In this document: positions 1 through 14,800 of the stretch, in pieces
How positions within the stretch are numbered: the stretch's first letter is position 1
Layout: each line of letters starts with the position of its first letter
Made by a program: the position numbers and the translations under genes
Notes under the pieces: generated by a model
Seen by the model: only the letters and a program-made list of their open reading frames with translations
Told to the model about the DNA's origin: nothing
Databases searched by the model: none
DNA from: Impatiens glandulifera
Taxonomy: Eukaryota; Streptophyta; Magnoliopsida; Ericales; Balsaminaceae
Length of the DNA stretch: 64,000 nucleotides
Direction of reading: 5' to 3'
Assembly (NCBI RefSeq): GCF_907164915.1
Contig: NC_061868.1
Coordinates: 48,359,689 to 48,423,688, forward strand

Positions 1-321
1 AGAAATTGACTTACATGCATGCAGTCTCTTTCAAATGAATGCAATGGCTGCCTAAATTTGCAAAGTTAGCTTCTTCTCTCAGATCAACTGTTACATTTTA
101 ATACTAAAAACAACCTATTTTGATTCGGTACAGACCCCTCATATTGGCTACAATTTCATGCATTTTTTTTTGTTTCTGCCCATGTTTCCTACTATTAAAT
201 GCCTATATGCTTTCTGCACTTAGCTCACATCAGTTTACATTCTTTCATGCAAAGTTAGTAACTTCCATGTTTTATTTTCCTCTTTTTCTTCTGGGTGTTC
301 GTGGATGGATTCGGTTTCCAG
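1..321 (+). other. Intron of the VPS13-type gene (upstream exons outside window)
   Basis: No exon of the VPS13 family could be recognised here in any frame. The stretch is T-rich and ends in TTTCCAG at 315-321, directly before the first recognisable exon. It is therefore read as the end of an intron whose 5' border lies outside the window. Confidence 0.6.
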
Positions 322-2205
322 ATGATATTATATCTCGCAGAAGCAAGTCGACATTTTGGATGCACGGATATCTTCAAAGAACCCTCAAAATTTGCATGGT
401 CTGATTATTATGAGGATCATTTCTCAGTGCCTTACCAGAGAATTGTCCTAGTGACTAACAAACGGGTCATGCTGCTGCAGGTTGGTTTAGAGAAATAAAA
501 CTATTTTCCTCAAGACTTAACATTTTTTTCTTTCTATTTGTAGTTAATTAGCTATTTAGATGTTTCGAGATCTTTGTATTGACCCTAACATGATTTATTC
601 AATGGAAAAGTGTCTGGCCCCAGAAAAGATGGATAGAAAGCCTTGCAAGATCTTGTGGGATGTACCTTGGGAAGAGCTGTTATCGGTCGAATTGGCAAAA
701 GCTGGCGGCTCCACTCCATCTCACTTAATTCTGCATATCAAGAATTTCAGGAGATCACAAGTCTTCGTTCGAGTCATAAAGTGCGGCTTAGAAGAGGATT
801 CGCTGCAAGCGGAGCCTCAGGCAGTGAGGATCTGTTTGGCTGTACGAAAAATGTGGAAAACTCACCAATCCAACATGAGAAGTCTAACGTTGAAGGTTAG
901 GTTTTGTCTATCAACAAACATTTGGGCCTTGTTTAATGTGGGATTATTTGGGATTAACTCAAAATAACCCATTATCCAATCAACCATCTATTCATAATTC
1001 AAATCACAAACCAAAATACCTGATTCTCTATAACTTTCATCAAACAAGATTATTTGGAAATAACCACTTGGGATCTAACCAGGCCTTGGGGCATTTAAGA
1101 ACCATGTAGAAGTTCATTTTATTTTATTTTTTTTCTGTAGGTTCCTTCTAGCCAGAGAAATGTGTGTTTTGCTTGGAGTGATGCTGAAGGAGCAAACTCT
1201 CACAGAACCATGAAACCAATGTTGAAGTCAAGAAAGATGTCTTCTTCAAGTCCCCTACCCGATGAAAGGAGATTTGTGAAAAGGAGTATTAATTTTTCAA
1301 AGGTTTGGAGCAGTGAATTAGATTCAAAAGGTAGATGCACACTTTGCAAAAAGAAGGTAGGCCGCCATTCAAAAACAGGGGTTATTTTAATTCATTTATT
1401 TAGAGGTGTGTCTTCACTCTTCAGTGCCTAACTTTCAGCTTTTTTTTTGTTAATTTAGGCACAGGAAGGTTCTAGAGTCTTCAGCATTTGGAGACCAGCC
1501 TGCCCTGATGGGTATACTATTTTATATTTCCGCGCATATAACATTGAGCCAAATCCAACTAGTTGTTTATTATTATTTTTTTTTGTATAATGTGCAGGTA
1601 CGTCTCGATTGGGGATATAGCTCATGTGGGAAGACATCCTCCTAATGTTGCAGCTGTGTACCGAATTAGTGATCAACTCTTTGCACCACCAATGGGCTAT
1701 GACCTTGTAAGAATCTTCAACATTTGTTTTATTAAAAGAAGAAAGAAAAATTAAACCAAGTAAAGAAATTGGAGACACTGCCCATTCCCAAACATTCAAT
1801 GAAAATTGTAAAAAAAAAAATTGATCACGTGTCGATGTTTTTATGAAGGTGTGGAGAAATTGTGCAGAAGACTATGTAAATAAGGTATCAATCTGGTATC
1901 CGCGTGCCCCCGAGGGATTTGTGTCTCTAGGATGCGTGGCTGTAGACGGTTATGAGGAGCCAGAAGGGGATTTAGTGTACTGCATTTCGGAATCAGTTGT
2001 GGAGGAGACAACATTTGAAGACCAGAAGATTTGGTCATGTCCGAATTCATATCCATGGGCATGTCATATTTATCAAGTGAAAAGTGATGCTCTTCATTTT
2101 GCTGCACTAAGGCAACCTAGAGAGTATTCTGAATGGATACCCAAGAGGGTTCTTGATCAACTTCACCTTGCAGACCAATCATCATTTGACCCATCAACAT
2201 CTTAA
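322..2205 (+). CDS. VPS13-type lipid-transfer protein, C-terminal part (5' truncated by window edge)
   Basis: Vacuolar protein sorting 13 proteins are very long bridge-like proteins that move phospholipids between membranes at contact sites. Only the C-terminal end is present. Six exons fit in phase: 322-480, 611-895, 1141-1356, 1459-1511, 1598-1706 and 1849-2205 (TAA), giving about 392 residues. Diagnostic strings are AEASRHFGCTDIFKEPSKFA in the first exon, WDVPWEELL and then SIWRPACPDGYVSIGDIAH. The last two exons carry a Vps62-type segment (WYPRAPEGFVSLGCVAV). The peptide that continuous reading would add before CLAPEKMD (560-610) is better treated as intron, because homologues run from MLLQ straight into CLAP. 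The beta-amylase gene follows on the same strand. The closest Arabidopsis relative is probably the At4g17140 type, judged by neighbourhood. The family is certain; the exact orthologue is not. Confidence 0.88.
924..1086. mobile_element. Short TIR element inside a VPS13 intron
   Basis: The left end starts GGGCCTTGTTTAATGTGGGA. The reverse complement of the right end reads GGCCTGGTTAGATCCCAAG and then GTGGTTATTT. The two ends are imperfect inverted repeats with A+T-rich filling and no coding capacity. Related copies lie at 5715-5936, 24670-24937 and 63079-63361. It looks like a hAT- or Mutator-type miniature element; I could not see a convincing target-site duplication. Confidence 0.55.
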
Positions 2206-2670
2206 TTATTATTACTGCAATCTTCTACGGGCGAGCCTTTTTTTCACAAACTATTCGATTGATTTGTTTTTGCATTTTCATTTTTATTAAAGCAAACCCA
2301 TTTGTTGTCGTTTGGCCGTTAACTTGCATACAGTAAATTATTGGTAAAATACAAACAAACAAAAGAAAAGCATTATAGATTTTACAAAATATCTTTGCTC
2401 ATGTCCAGAACAGTCCAGATGAAATGAAAATATCTTATCTTTCTCTTTCAGAACAACTGTATTATTGTCTTTTTCTTCTATTCTGAGCCTATCAAATATC
2501 TACTTGTTAAATATCTGAAAAAAACAACACAATGTCATAGTTTGTTAACAGTGATTAACAAAAGGAATCCAAGAAATTATTTTATAATTAATGTTTAGTG
2601 TATTAATATCAGATCAAAGAACATAATAAATTTCCTTGTGGAAGTTTACCTATGAATTTGAGAACCAGAT

Positions 2671-2671
2671 T

Positions 2672-2728
<57 letters not shown>
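2671..2728. repeat. (CA)n/(TA)n microsatellite
   Basis: A short CA run changes into more than 20 TA repeats. Simple-sequence tract in the VPS13-BAM intergenic region. Confidence 0.95.
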
Positions 2729-2732
<4 letters not shown>

Positions 2733-4311
2733 GTAATTTAGTATAAATAAATTAACATAATAATAATTTTCAACCAAATTTTTTTATTAAATTAATATAT
2801 CAAAATTAAGTAAGTACTAGTAATAGATAATTTATTGTTTAAAATAAAATTTTCTAATTAATTAAATGTAAAATATAAATATGCAATAACTAAAAGAATT
2901 TTTTTTTCAATTGAATAAACACAAATTAAATTGTTTAACAAATAGAGAATATTCAACAAATTAAGAATAATACCAAGCTTAATATTTTAAACAATATTCA
3001 AATAGTTTATATACTTCAAAAGTTGATTTATGCATGCAAAATTTCTTTTATATTTCAAACATAAACAATTAGAGCAGAACTAACGTACAATATATTGGTT
3101 TAAATTATATATATGATTTGTAATGTATAAAAAATATGGATCATATTTGTTTGAATTTATAAAAAAAAATTGTTTTTTACCAACTGCTTATGTATCAGTC
3201 GCAAATTGCAATGTTTTACCAAATAAATTATACAATAGACTTTTCAATTGTATGTAGAGGAAAATTAGCCATAAAAGAGAGAAGCAAAATTGTATTTTAA
3301 TAATATATATATATATAATTAATTTTAGAAAGAAAAAAACAATTTGGCCGACATGAATAAAAAAGACCAATAATACAATCAATCAAGGGGTTGAAATTCA
3401 AATGTGGCTGTGGTGTAAGATGTGATTTCACATAAGGCATGGCCATTTAACAACAAAAAGATGTACACTTTAAGAAGGAAAAGGGAGAGTGAAAAGATAA
3501 GATCAAATGACCTCCAAAGAAAAATAAAATAAATACAAAGTTATGGATGTTTAGAGAAGAAACTACGTGGGTCATGCCCTCAATGAATGGAAATTTGAAG
3601 AAAGAACAATACCATTCCAATTCTAAAACTTTCTAAACCATACAACATGCATCCTTTTACCTGCCAAAAGAGTCTCATTTCATTTCTCTTCCAATCCATT
3701 ATGCATATTTGTTTTTTTAATAATAACATCTTCATTGATGCTAATTAGGATTAGAAAAAGGAGGTGAAGTAAAATCATCAAAATATCAGTTAAATATATA
3801 ACAACACTCCAAAGCTTATGGGACAACCAACATACCATTGATCAAATAAAAATGCAACCATTTCCACCATACTACTTTGTGCATATCACATGATGACCTC
3901 CTACTGAAATCGATCAAGTGTGGTGATTCTAGTTTTGGGTACTGATAACACAAGTAAAATATGTTTCTAGTTCTAATTTTACTTAAAAGGTAAAATATAC
4001 AATAGCTATAGCACAAGGGTATGCCATGTAAATTTGGAGCAATATCCCCTATAGAACCTGCCTGCCTCCTCCCTGCTGCAACACCTGGACACAAATTAAT
4101 TTTCTTTTTGTGGTAAATTTTAGGCTTGTTCACTTCTTTAGTCATAACCACAAAAAAGGAAAATTCCAATCTTCCTATTTGACAAGGATGGAAAGAGTGT
4201 GACCACAAAAAGACAGTGACTTTTAAAAGCCCACCATTATTGTCTTCTTCAAGAACCTACAGGCAGGTCCATTCTCACATTTGAACTAGAGCTCACTCCT
4301 CTGTATGACAT

Positions 4312-4319
4312 CTATAAAG
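4312..4319 (+). promoter_or_regulatory. Probable TATA box of the beta-amylase gene
   Basis: CTATAAAG sits 54 bases before the ATG at 4373, in a plausible core-promoter position with a short 5' UTR. Confidence 0.4.
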
Positions 4320-4372
4320 ACTAACTTCATTCACCTCTTTCTTATCTCTCAAAACACCAAGAAGAATAGAAA

Positions 4373-6853
<2,481 letters not shown>

Positions 6854-7463
6854 GAGATCATTTATAGTTGTATCCTATAGTAACCTGTCAGCAGGAGAAG
6901 AAAACACATAGATAAACATAAAGAAAGATGAGGGAAATTGGTTCTTATGGTGAAGCTAGACTATCTAGAAAAATAAACACAAGGAAATAATAAATTTTCC
7001 TTTCAAACAAACTTATGGAAATCTGTCTATTATTTGTTGATGATGTAATGTACATTCCTCTATTATTCCAGTAATCTTTCATCAATATAATGTGCCTTAT
7101 TATCTCCTGCAGTTATCAGTCAGATATGTAGTTTGACTTGGTTATGCTACATTTCAGAAAGAGATCAGAATTTTATTTGATAGTGGCATTTGATATTGTA
7201 GTAAACACCCAGTGCACAAGGTGTTTACTTAACTTGCATGTATATTGAGATTCTCCGGCAATATTTAACAGTATGAAAAGCATGCTTCAGCATCTTCAAC
7301 ATCAATATAGTGAAAGTAATACACAATGGTATGAGTATTGGAAATGAACCAGTTTTTCTGATATGTCGTAACAAGCTGCTTGTTGGTCTCAAGCATACTT
7401 TGTTAAGTCAGTAGTTTGAGATAGTGGTCGTACAATGAACTCACCAAAAAATATAATACTAAA

Positions 7464-7628
7464 TTTTGAAATGCTTCATGTAATGTTTGAGGCAAATTTC
7501 AACTTTGAAAATCCAAGGGCATTTTTTATTATTGTCCCATACAATAGATGTACAATTAGAAAAATGTCTCAGTTGTAGTTGTCCATATTATTTAACTCCA
7601 TCATTTTTAGCAGGAATAACAAACTAAC
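7464..7628. repeat. Diverged direct repeat, copy 1
   Basis: Runs from TTTGAAATGCTTCATG to TTTAGCAGGAATAACAAACT. It shares several blocks in the same order with 7752-7903, including TTTAACTCCATCATYTTTAG. Function unknown. Confidence 0.7.
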
Positions 7629-7751
7629 TTATCATCCTAACTGTCAATTGTGTATCACCACCAGATTCATCATTCCATAACATGCATCGAAGATTGTAAT
7701 TTCAAATGTTGATTATTGGGCTTTAACTAAATTCTGAGTTCAAGATGCAGA

Positions 7752-7903
7752 TTTCAAATGCATCATGCTTGAGGAAATTTTAACTTCGAAATCCAAGGAA
7801 TTTTTATTAGATGTAGTATTAGAAGTCAGAAACTAAATTTCCCCACTTGAAGTTGCATATAAGATTGTTTAACTCCATCATCTTTAGCAAGAATTACAAA
7901 CTG
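7752..7903. repeat. Diverged direct repeat, copy 2
   Basis: Runs from TTTCAAATGCATCATGCTTG to TTTAGCAAGAATTACAAACT. Partner of 7464-7628, offset by about 290 bases. Confidence 0.7.
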
Positions 7904-8703
7904 ATGCAACAAAGAAAATCTTAAAATGGGACAAGCTACAAATCTCACTGAAAATATTTGAGGCAACCAGTGAGAAGGCAAATCCCTGAATGTGCAACTT
8001 CGCATCTCTTCAAAACATCTGCTGTCAACCCTACATATTCGAAGCAAGAAATCACTAAAAACACATAGGAAATGGATAGCCATAAATAAGGAAAATGGCT
8101 AATTCACTAAGACGACAATTTTGACATTTTCACAGAAGATTTTGGATACAAGTTATAGTGTTGCGGTGGAGGGGTGTGCTAGCCTCCTTCAGACCTTGGT
8201 CTAAAAGAAGAAGAAAAAGTTTTAGTATTGTGCGTGTTTATGAAGGTGAGCATGTAGTATTCCTAACTATTCGTGAAAGGAACTGTAACTGCCCTCATGT
8301 GAAGATCTTGATTTCAAGTTTGCTCCAAACCTTAAAATTGAGCAGCCAGACAGACCACTTGGGAGGTGATCTGTGTTCACCCTTGTGGAGGATTCAATCT
8401 AGATAGTTATGCAATATTAAGGAAAAATAGTTCCCAAGAATATACGGGGACAAAACAAAACGTCCTGAAATTGATTTTTGTCTTTCTTCTATCATTTCTT
8501 TTATATACCCAATTCAAGAATTTCAATATAGATGCGCCAAACTCTCAAGTTTTTTCAACCTCAGCCAAACCAAGACAAATGCCTTGAAAAATGAAGATAA
8601 CATAGTGCAAGTCCAGCTTGGGTGTTGAACTAGAAGTTATGAGTTCAGACTTAAGAGAAGTGGAAACAATGAAATGATGAATCAGAATGGCGGAACTAAC
8701 ATG

Positions 8704-8945
8704 TTATGAATGTGAAGAGCCAGAATCAGTATTTCCGCGGCGAAGATCTTCAATCAAAGTGCTGAGTTCCTTACGAGCAGATTCTTTTCCAAACATATAG
8801 CCATACCTGATAAGAGAAATTCAATTCCAAACACTTTAAAGAGAAACTAAATCCTAGGGCTTGGTACAAGTGTTTACCAGCATGTAAGGGCAGAAAAACC
8901 AGCCGCAGTAGCAAGCGTCTGAAGAAGAGTAAAAGTTTTCGCCAT
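8704..8945 (-). CDS. 56-residue conserved-looking small membrane protein
   Basis: Two exons on the minus strand: 8945-8878 (ATG) and 8806-8704 (TAA). The 71-base intron has a GTAAAC donor and a TTATCAG acceptor, and 68 + 103 bases make exactly 57 codons. The protein begins MAKTFTLLQTLATAAG, has a hydrophobic stretch from about residue 8 to 28 (TLATAAGFSALTCWYGYMFG), then a charged tail (KESARKELSTLIEDLRRG) ending in Ser/His. One membrane helix with a short soluble tail is likely. Its position next to the beta-amylase recalls the small protein at Arabidopsis At4g17085, but I rely on memory for that. Function unknown. The clean intron and coding-like composition argue that it is a real gene. 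Confidence 0.75.
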
Positions 8946-10583
8946 TGTTTGTGTGTGCGAATCAACACCTCGCTAAAGTAAGTAAGATCAGACCACGGTG
9001 GCGGAATTCGGGGTTTCAAGATTCTACCTCCCGTCGCTCACCCCCAAAATCAAACACACTTTTTTCCATTTTTATCTTCCATTTTTCCCAGATGAAAATT
9101 GACATTTTCTTTTATTTTTCTTCCTCTCAAAATAATAATTATAAATTATTTAATCAATAAATAATATCAATCTAGATAATAATTTTAATATTAGTCTAAA
9201 TTTTATTTTTAAATCTGATCTTTAAATGAGATACTAGATAATAAAAATTATTGACAAATTTTTATTTAAAACTGAATTTTTATATTCAGTCCAAAATAAA
9301 ATTGTCTAACCCAACTATAAAATGGTAACAAAACGGTCCTTTCGTGCGAATTCCCCAACGGCGAATTAAAAGGCCTATCTATTCCATCTCTCGAGGCCTG
9401 AATAAAAACCCCCTCCCCTTATAATTGAATATTTCTCTTTTTGCTCCTTCCAGAACCAGAGCTACCTCGGCTGTTGGAGGTCTCTCCGATCCTCTCCATG
9501 TGGTGGAGCGGAGATCCTTGACTTACTTTACTGAAAGTTATGCATACCTTTCATTTGTTTTCTCAATTTAATAGCGGTTAACTTATAATTTTAAATATAT
9601 ATATATATATTAATATAACTTATAATTATACATAAACATGGTTTAAAATTTCAAAAGAACTTCAACAATAATAAAAGAAAATTACTACAAATTTGTTGTG
9701 GGTTTATCAATTGGCTACATCCACCATGAGAATAGAATATTGTTGAGTTGATTAAAAATAAGATTATATAATAATAGTTTATAGTTATGACAATTTATAT
9801 AATATTCAGTTATCTAAAATCCTAATTTTGCAACTTAAATATATATTAAATACATAATAATATAACAAATATATAAAGTCCCTTACGTATGTAGAATTCA
9901 ACCATATATATAATATAGAATTGGGTCGATCAATAAAAAAAAATTCAAATTTAGTCTATAGATTAATAAACAAAAACTTTGGGTGTATAACGACTGAACA
10001 ACTTACACCTATATCAAATGCAGTGTTTTTAAATTGATCTCTAATCTATTTTATAATATTATAAATAAATATTGCACATCATAATATATTAATTAGAGAA
10101 TTAATCTCAAAATTGCAGATTAAATAGTGGGGAAGTGGAAATTTGACGAAATAAGATAATAATTGACACTTTTTGGGAAATGATCTACACTTAATAAACA
10201 TTACAATAATGACATTTTTAGACAAAAATACGTGACGAAAAGACCTCTGAAAAGTTCAGAAATTTCCACCATTTTTTTTCAGCAACAAAGACGACAACCA
10301 ACGTCTGAAATTCAACAAGAATGGAGACAGGAACTGTTATGGTATACTTATGTTATATTTTATACTTTGATCGCGAGCTTTCTGGTGGTGTTACGCTTGA
10401 TGATGATCAATTAAAAGAGACAACAAAATAATAAACAAGTCCTCAAACTCCATGATAATGGAATTATATAGATATAAACATGTAATTATGACATATATAT
10501 ATAACCAGTCCTAAAAAACTAATCTCAGATATAATTGAATTACTAAAGCTCCATCCATACAAGATACATACAAATTGATCAAT
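8946..10583. other. Intergenic region, A+T-rich, with an exon-like block at 9360-9535
   Basis: Mostly A+T-rich with no gene. The block 9360-9535 stands out by its higher G+C and pyrimidine-rich, 5' UTR-like sequence. It ends in a tiny frame (ATGTGGTGGAGCGG, then stop) and is followed by non-coding DNA. It may be an orphan promoter or first exon. Confidence 0.5.
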
Positions 10584-11898
10584 TCATGATTCTTCTATAG
10601 CTTGATTCAAGCTCTGAATGACCTCATTCATCGTTGGCCGATCCTTAGGGTTCTTATTCAGACACAAATCCGCCAACTTAGCAATCCTTCTAGCCGCAGC
10701 AAGAGAGTAAGAACTTCTGATTCTCGGGTCAATGATCATAGTAAAACTCTTACTATTCGCCGGATACAATTTCACCCATTCCAAAAGCTTCTGCTCCTTC
10801 AATGGCCTATTCCTTTCAATGGCCCTTCTTCCTGTTAGTATTTCATAAAGCACAACTCCAAAACCATAGGTATCACTCTCAGCCTTCAAATGTCCTGTAT
10901 CTAAGTATTCAGGTGCAGCATAGCCATATGTACCAGCCACCTGAGAAAGAAAGGATCCATCCATTAATGAAGAAATTGAAACAGAATTCACATAGTTACA
11001 GACAGGCTTACTTACAGCAGTTGAAACGTGAGAAACTCCAGCAGCCGGTCCTTCACGAGCAAGACCAAAATCCGATAGCTTCGGATTGAAATCTTCATCC
11101 AACAGTATGTTTGATGGTTTGAAATCTCGGTAAATCACCTTCACAACAAGTATGTATACAAAATTTAGATCAAATGTGAAGCCAGAATCAGGTTTGTGAA
11201 AATTGGTACCTGGATTTCGAAACCGTCGTGGAGATAAGATAAACCTCTAGCAGCGTTAAGCATAATCTGCAATCTGGAAAGCCAAGTAAGAACATGGCCA
11301 GATTTGTTGAAAAGATGATACTCTAAGCTCTTGTTAGGCATGTATTCATAAACCAGAAGAAGTTGCGTTCCTCTTTCACCGTCTTCTGAACAATAACCTA
11401 GAAGTTTAACTAGGTTAGGATGATCAACAATGCCAAGAACTCGAACCTCTGCTAGCCATTGCTTATGACCCTACGGTACATCAACAAGAAGAAGAAGAAG
11501 AAGAAGAAGAAGGAGAACAGGTGAATATAGGATTGATTTGGCTTAAATTTGACCTAATTTTCGATTTGAATGAATACCTGTAAGCCTTGAGTGTTGAGTT
11601 TTTTAATGGCGACTAGAGAAGGATGACATCTACTACCATTGGGAGGAGTGATTGTGCCTTTGTAAACACTTCCAAAACCGCCTTCTCCGATCTTTTGAGA
11701 CCTGTTGAATCCATTAGTAGCTTCTTTTAGCTCCGTGAGAGAGAAAATTCTCAGGTTATGCTCTCTCTCCTTGTACATTTCTTTCACACTACGCGTGGAT
11801 GAAGCTGAACCGATGGATCTTGTAGTTTGATCTCTCGGCTCTGAAGATAACCGAGAATTTGATTTGTTCTTGTTGAAGATGAACAAGAAGCAACCCAT
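10584..11898 (-). CDS. Receptor-like cytoplasmic kinase, RLCK-VII / PBL19-PBL20 type
   Basis: Membrane-anchored Ser/Thr kinase of the group that relays signals from pattern-recognition receptors. Four exons: 11898-11578, 11470-11210, 11138-11016 and 10940-10584 (TGA), giving 353 residues. I chose the second ATG because it gives MGCFLFIF, with Gly2 for N-myristoylation and Cys3 for palmitoylation; the ATG 15 bases upstream would hide that signal. Next comes a Ser/Arg-rich segment and the family hallmark [18 protein letters not shown]. Kinase motifs are [11 protein letters not shown] (71-81), VAIKK (Lys99), the catalytic YRDFKPSN (Asp199), DFG (Asp217) and [11 protein letters not shown]. All catalytic residues are present, so it should be active. 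A GAA repeat lies in the first intron and another just before the ATG. The motif set resembles PBL19/PBL20/PCRK; which of them is uncertain. Confidence 0.9.
11484..11514. repeat. (GAA)n repeat in the first PBL intron
   Basis: About ten GAA units on the plus strand, so the transcript carries TTC repeats close to the acceptor of intron 1, where they may act as part of the polypyrimidine tract. Confidence 0.9.
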
Positions 11899-14800
11899 CT
11901 CTTCCAATGGCAATTAATTCGAAGAAGAAGAAGAAGAAGATATGGGTGAATCGATGAATGATCTGAAAGTGAATAAATTAAATAAGAGGTAGAAGAAGAA
12001 GAAGAAGAGAAATTGGTTAATTAATGAAGGAAGGAAAAGAATCAGGAAATTGATATCAGACTTTATTAATGAGAATAAGCGATAGACTAGATGGATTACA
12101 GTCATCATATTGACTATTGATATTTCGGTAGCTATTTTATACATTAAAATCATGTTTAATTGCTTTATTTATATTATTTATTATATTTTTTATAAATAAT
12201 TAATTCAAAGACTATTTAGGTTGATTTTAAAGTCACTTTAAAGACTAATAAACTTGTTCGATTTACTAAACGATGAATGTTGTAATTCAGCGAGTCAAAC
12301 GAACTATTTTATATTGAAAATATCTCTAACAGATATTATGGTGCTGCAACTAAAATTATTGATAGTTAAGGGTCGATAAAGAACACAGAAAAATGTCTTA
12401 CTAAATTATAATGAACCATTTTTGTATATGATCGAAATAATGAGAAGTTTATACAAATAATAAGATGACAAATGTAGGAGGATTTTCATATATAAAAATA
12501 AATTATTTCAATAACTTTTTAATGAAAAAAACCTCAAAATCCGATTAGTTCGTCTTCTTTACTCTTATAAAATGATAAACATTAACTCTTAAAATATCAC
12601 AACACAATCAAAGTGTATAGGAAGTAGCCAGTAAATAACCCACCAACGATTGAGAGTATTATTCAGATTATAAAAGTTCGACACAAAAAATCATCCGACT
12701 AAAAAGAATGTCAAACACAACAAAATACAACATCAACTCAAATAAAAATAAGACATCCTCTTATACTAAAAATAAATATAAAAAAATTAAAAATAAATCA
12801 TTTGTATTCTTAAAAAAAATATATAAAAAAAAAATTATAAAGAATTGAGAGAATTTGTGTTATTATGATTTATGTGAGAATTGGTTGATTAACAATAATT
12901 TATTGATTAAATCTATTATACCATTTTATTATGCAATTTAAATTTATTTATAATTATATGACAAATCAAACTAGTCGTATATAATATCAGGTGAGAACAC
13001 GGTTTACTCTTTTCTTTTGTTTTGTAAAATATGAAGTTGTTGAGATTTCACTTGTATCACATCAAAAAGTTGTATTCCTTTTTTTCCTTATTAAAAGTCA
13101 AATAATAATGAATAGTTTTAACAAATAAATATTTATAACTCAAATAATAATGAATAGTTTTAACAAATAAATATTTATAACTCAAATAATAATGAATAGT
13201 TTTAACAAATAAATATCTATAACTGAATCATATATATTAATTGTTTAAAAAATAAACTTATTAGTTAATAGATTGAACTTAATTAATTGGAGAACATATA
13301 AATGAAAAAAAATAAAAAATAAAAAATGATTGTGAATTCACACCATTGATGATGGGGGAGAGCGTTGGGAAAGCGTCATCATGATTGAATATCCCAAGTT
13401 GACTACTCATTGGAAAACTCGACTACCATTTATTAAGGTTTTCCAAAAAAAAAAAAACATTAAATAGATTTTGAATTTATTTATTTTTTCTTTAAATAAC
13501 TTAATTAGAATATTAAATATCAATTTATGATAAATTAATTTTATATATAATAAAGAAAAATATTTAATCAAAACAATTTGAACAAATAAATGAGTCACCA
13601 TAGCAGTAAATTACAACTATCTTTAAAATTTAAATTAAATTCATTCAATTAAACATGCAAGTCACCCTAAAATTCAGTTCATCAATTTTCAGTGGTTCAT
13701 TCAAAATCTAGTAACAATTTTCTCATTTTTTTTGTGTTGAATCTGTCAATAGAAAAATCAGTAGTAGAACTTTTTTTATTTTAAGTTCATCATCGATTAC
13801 TTTTTTTTATCTATTAAAATATAAAAACTAAACTTCGTTAATCCTAAAAAAAGAAATAGAAAAAAATAAAGGTGTTTTAGTATTTTTAACTAAAAAACAC
13901 TGTTTTTTTTTTAAATAAAAATAAAATTATCAAACAAAGTTTTTTAGAAAAAAATTGATACAACAAAAAAAAAACTCCTTTCAAACAAGCTCCCAACATT
14001 TTACAAGAGTACATAAAACTTATTCAAAATAAAATTCATAAGTCCCTACACCCTATCAAAATATTCAAAATACAATTCATAAACAAATCTCCCTACAATG
14101 GGAACAATATTCAAAACAATAATTTAATTCCTCCCTATCAATTGACAGAAAATTATATACTATATACAAGTTTGCTAGTGCATACAAAAAAGGTTTAAGA
14201 AATAAATGAAAGGGATTGATATTTATTTATGTTTTCTATGATAAGGTTAGGGAATAATTTAGTTTCAAATGGACCTAAAGTTGGATTATTAGTTAAGTAG
14301 ACATGTCTCAATCTTGTTCTATTTATTATTAACTATTGAATAGAAGAATATGAAGAGTAAAAGGGACATAACTATGTCTTCTACCAAAACAAAAGATGAG
14401 AAAGGTCAAGAACAAAGACATCTTTCTTTTTTATTATTATTAAATATTTATTTATTTTGGGAATGGATCCTATTTAATTTAATAACATTAATACAATTCA
14501 TGATATATTTTAAAACTAACTTCACTATTACATAAACTAAAAACATAAATATACAATGATTTTGAGTCTAGTTTTAAATGAATTCAGATCGATATGTCAT
14601 CTAAAATATTTTTTTATAACGTTTTATGAGATTTATTATTGAAATCTCGTTGAATTGGTTAATATTGCACTTTTTTCGACCTTTATACTTATTAATTTCT
14701 TAATTTTTATATATTTAAATTCGATTTTTGATGATGTCATTTTTAGTTTTTGTTATTTTAAAATATTATCGTTTTTTTTTATAATATATGGATAATTTAA

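Larger units (their letters stand above)
2206..4372. other. Intergenic region: VPS13 3' flank and beta-amylase promoter
   Basis: No coding exon was recognised. The left part is A+T-rich with the dinucleotide tract at 2671-2728. From about 3390 the base composition becomes more mixed, as expected for a promoter. A TATA-like CTATAAAG at 4312-4319 lies about 55 bases before the beta-amylase ATG. Confidence 0.6.
6854..8703. other. Beta-amylase 3' flank; no recognised gene
   Basis: Contains the probable 3' UTR (AATATAATG-type signals near 7085) and an ancient tandem duplication (7464-7628 and 7752-7903). Open frames around 7826-8587 have no family resemblance that I can recognise and no convincing splice structure. 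Confidence 0.5.

Noticed and set aside
560..610. Upstream in-frame peptide before CLAPEKMD in the VPS13 gene
   Set aside because: Family proteins run from MLLQ directly into CLAP, and AAAAG at 606-610 gives an in-phase acceptor, so this stretch is intron.
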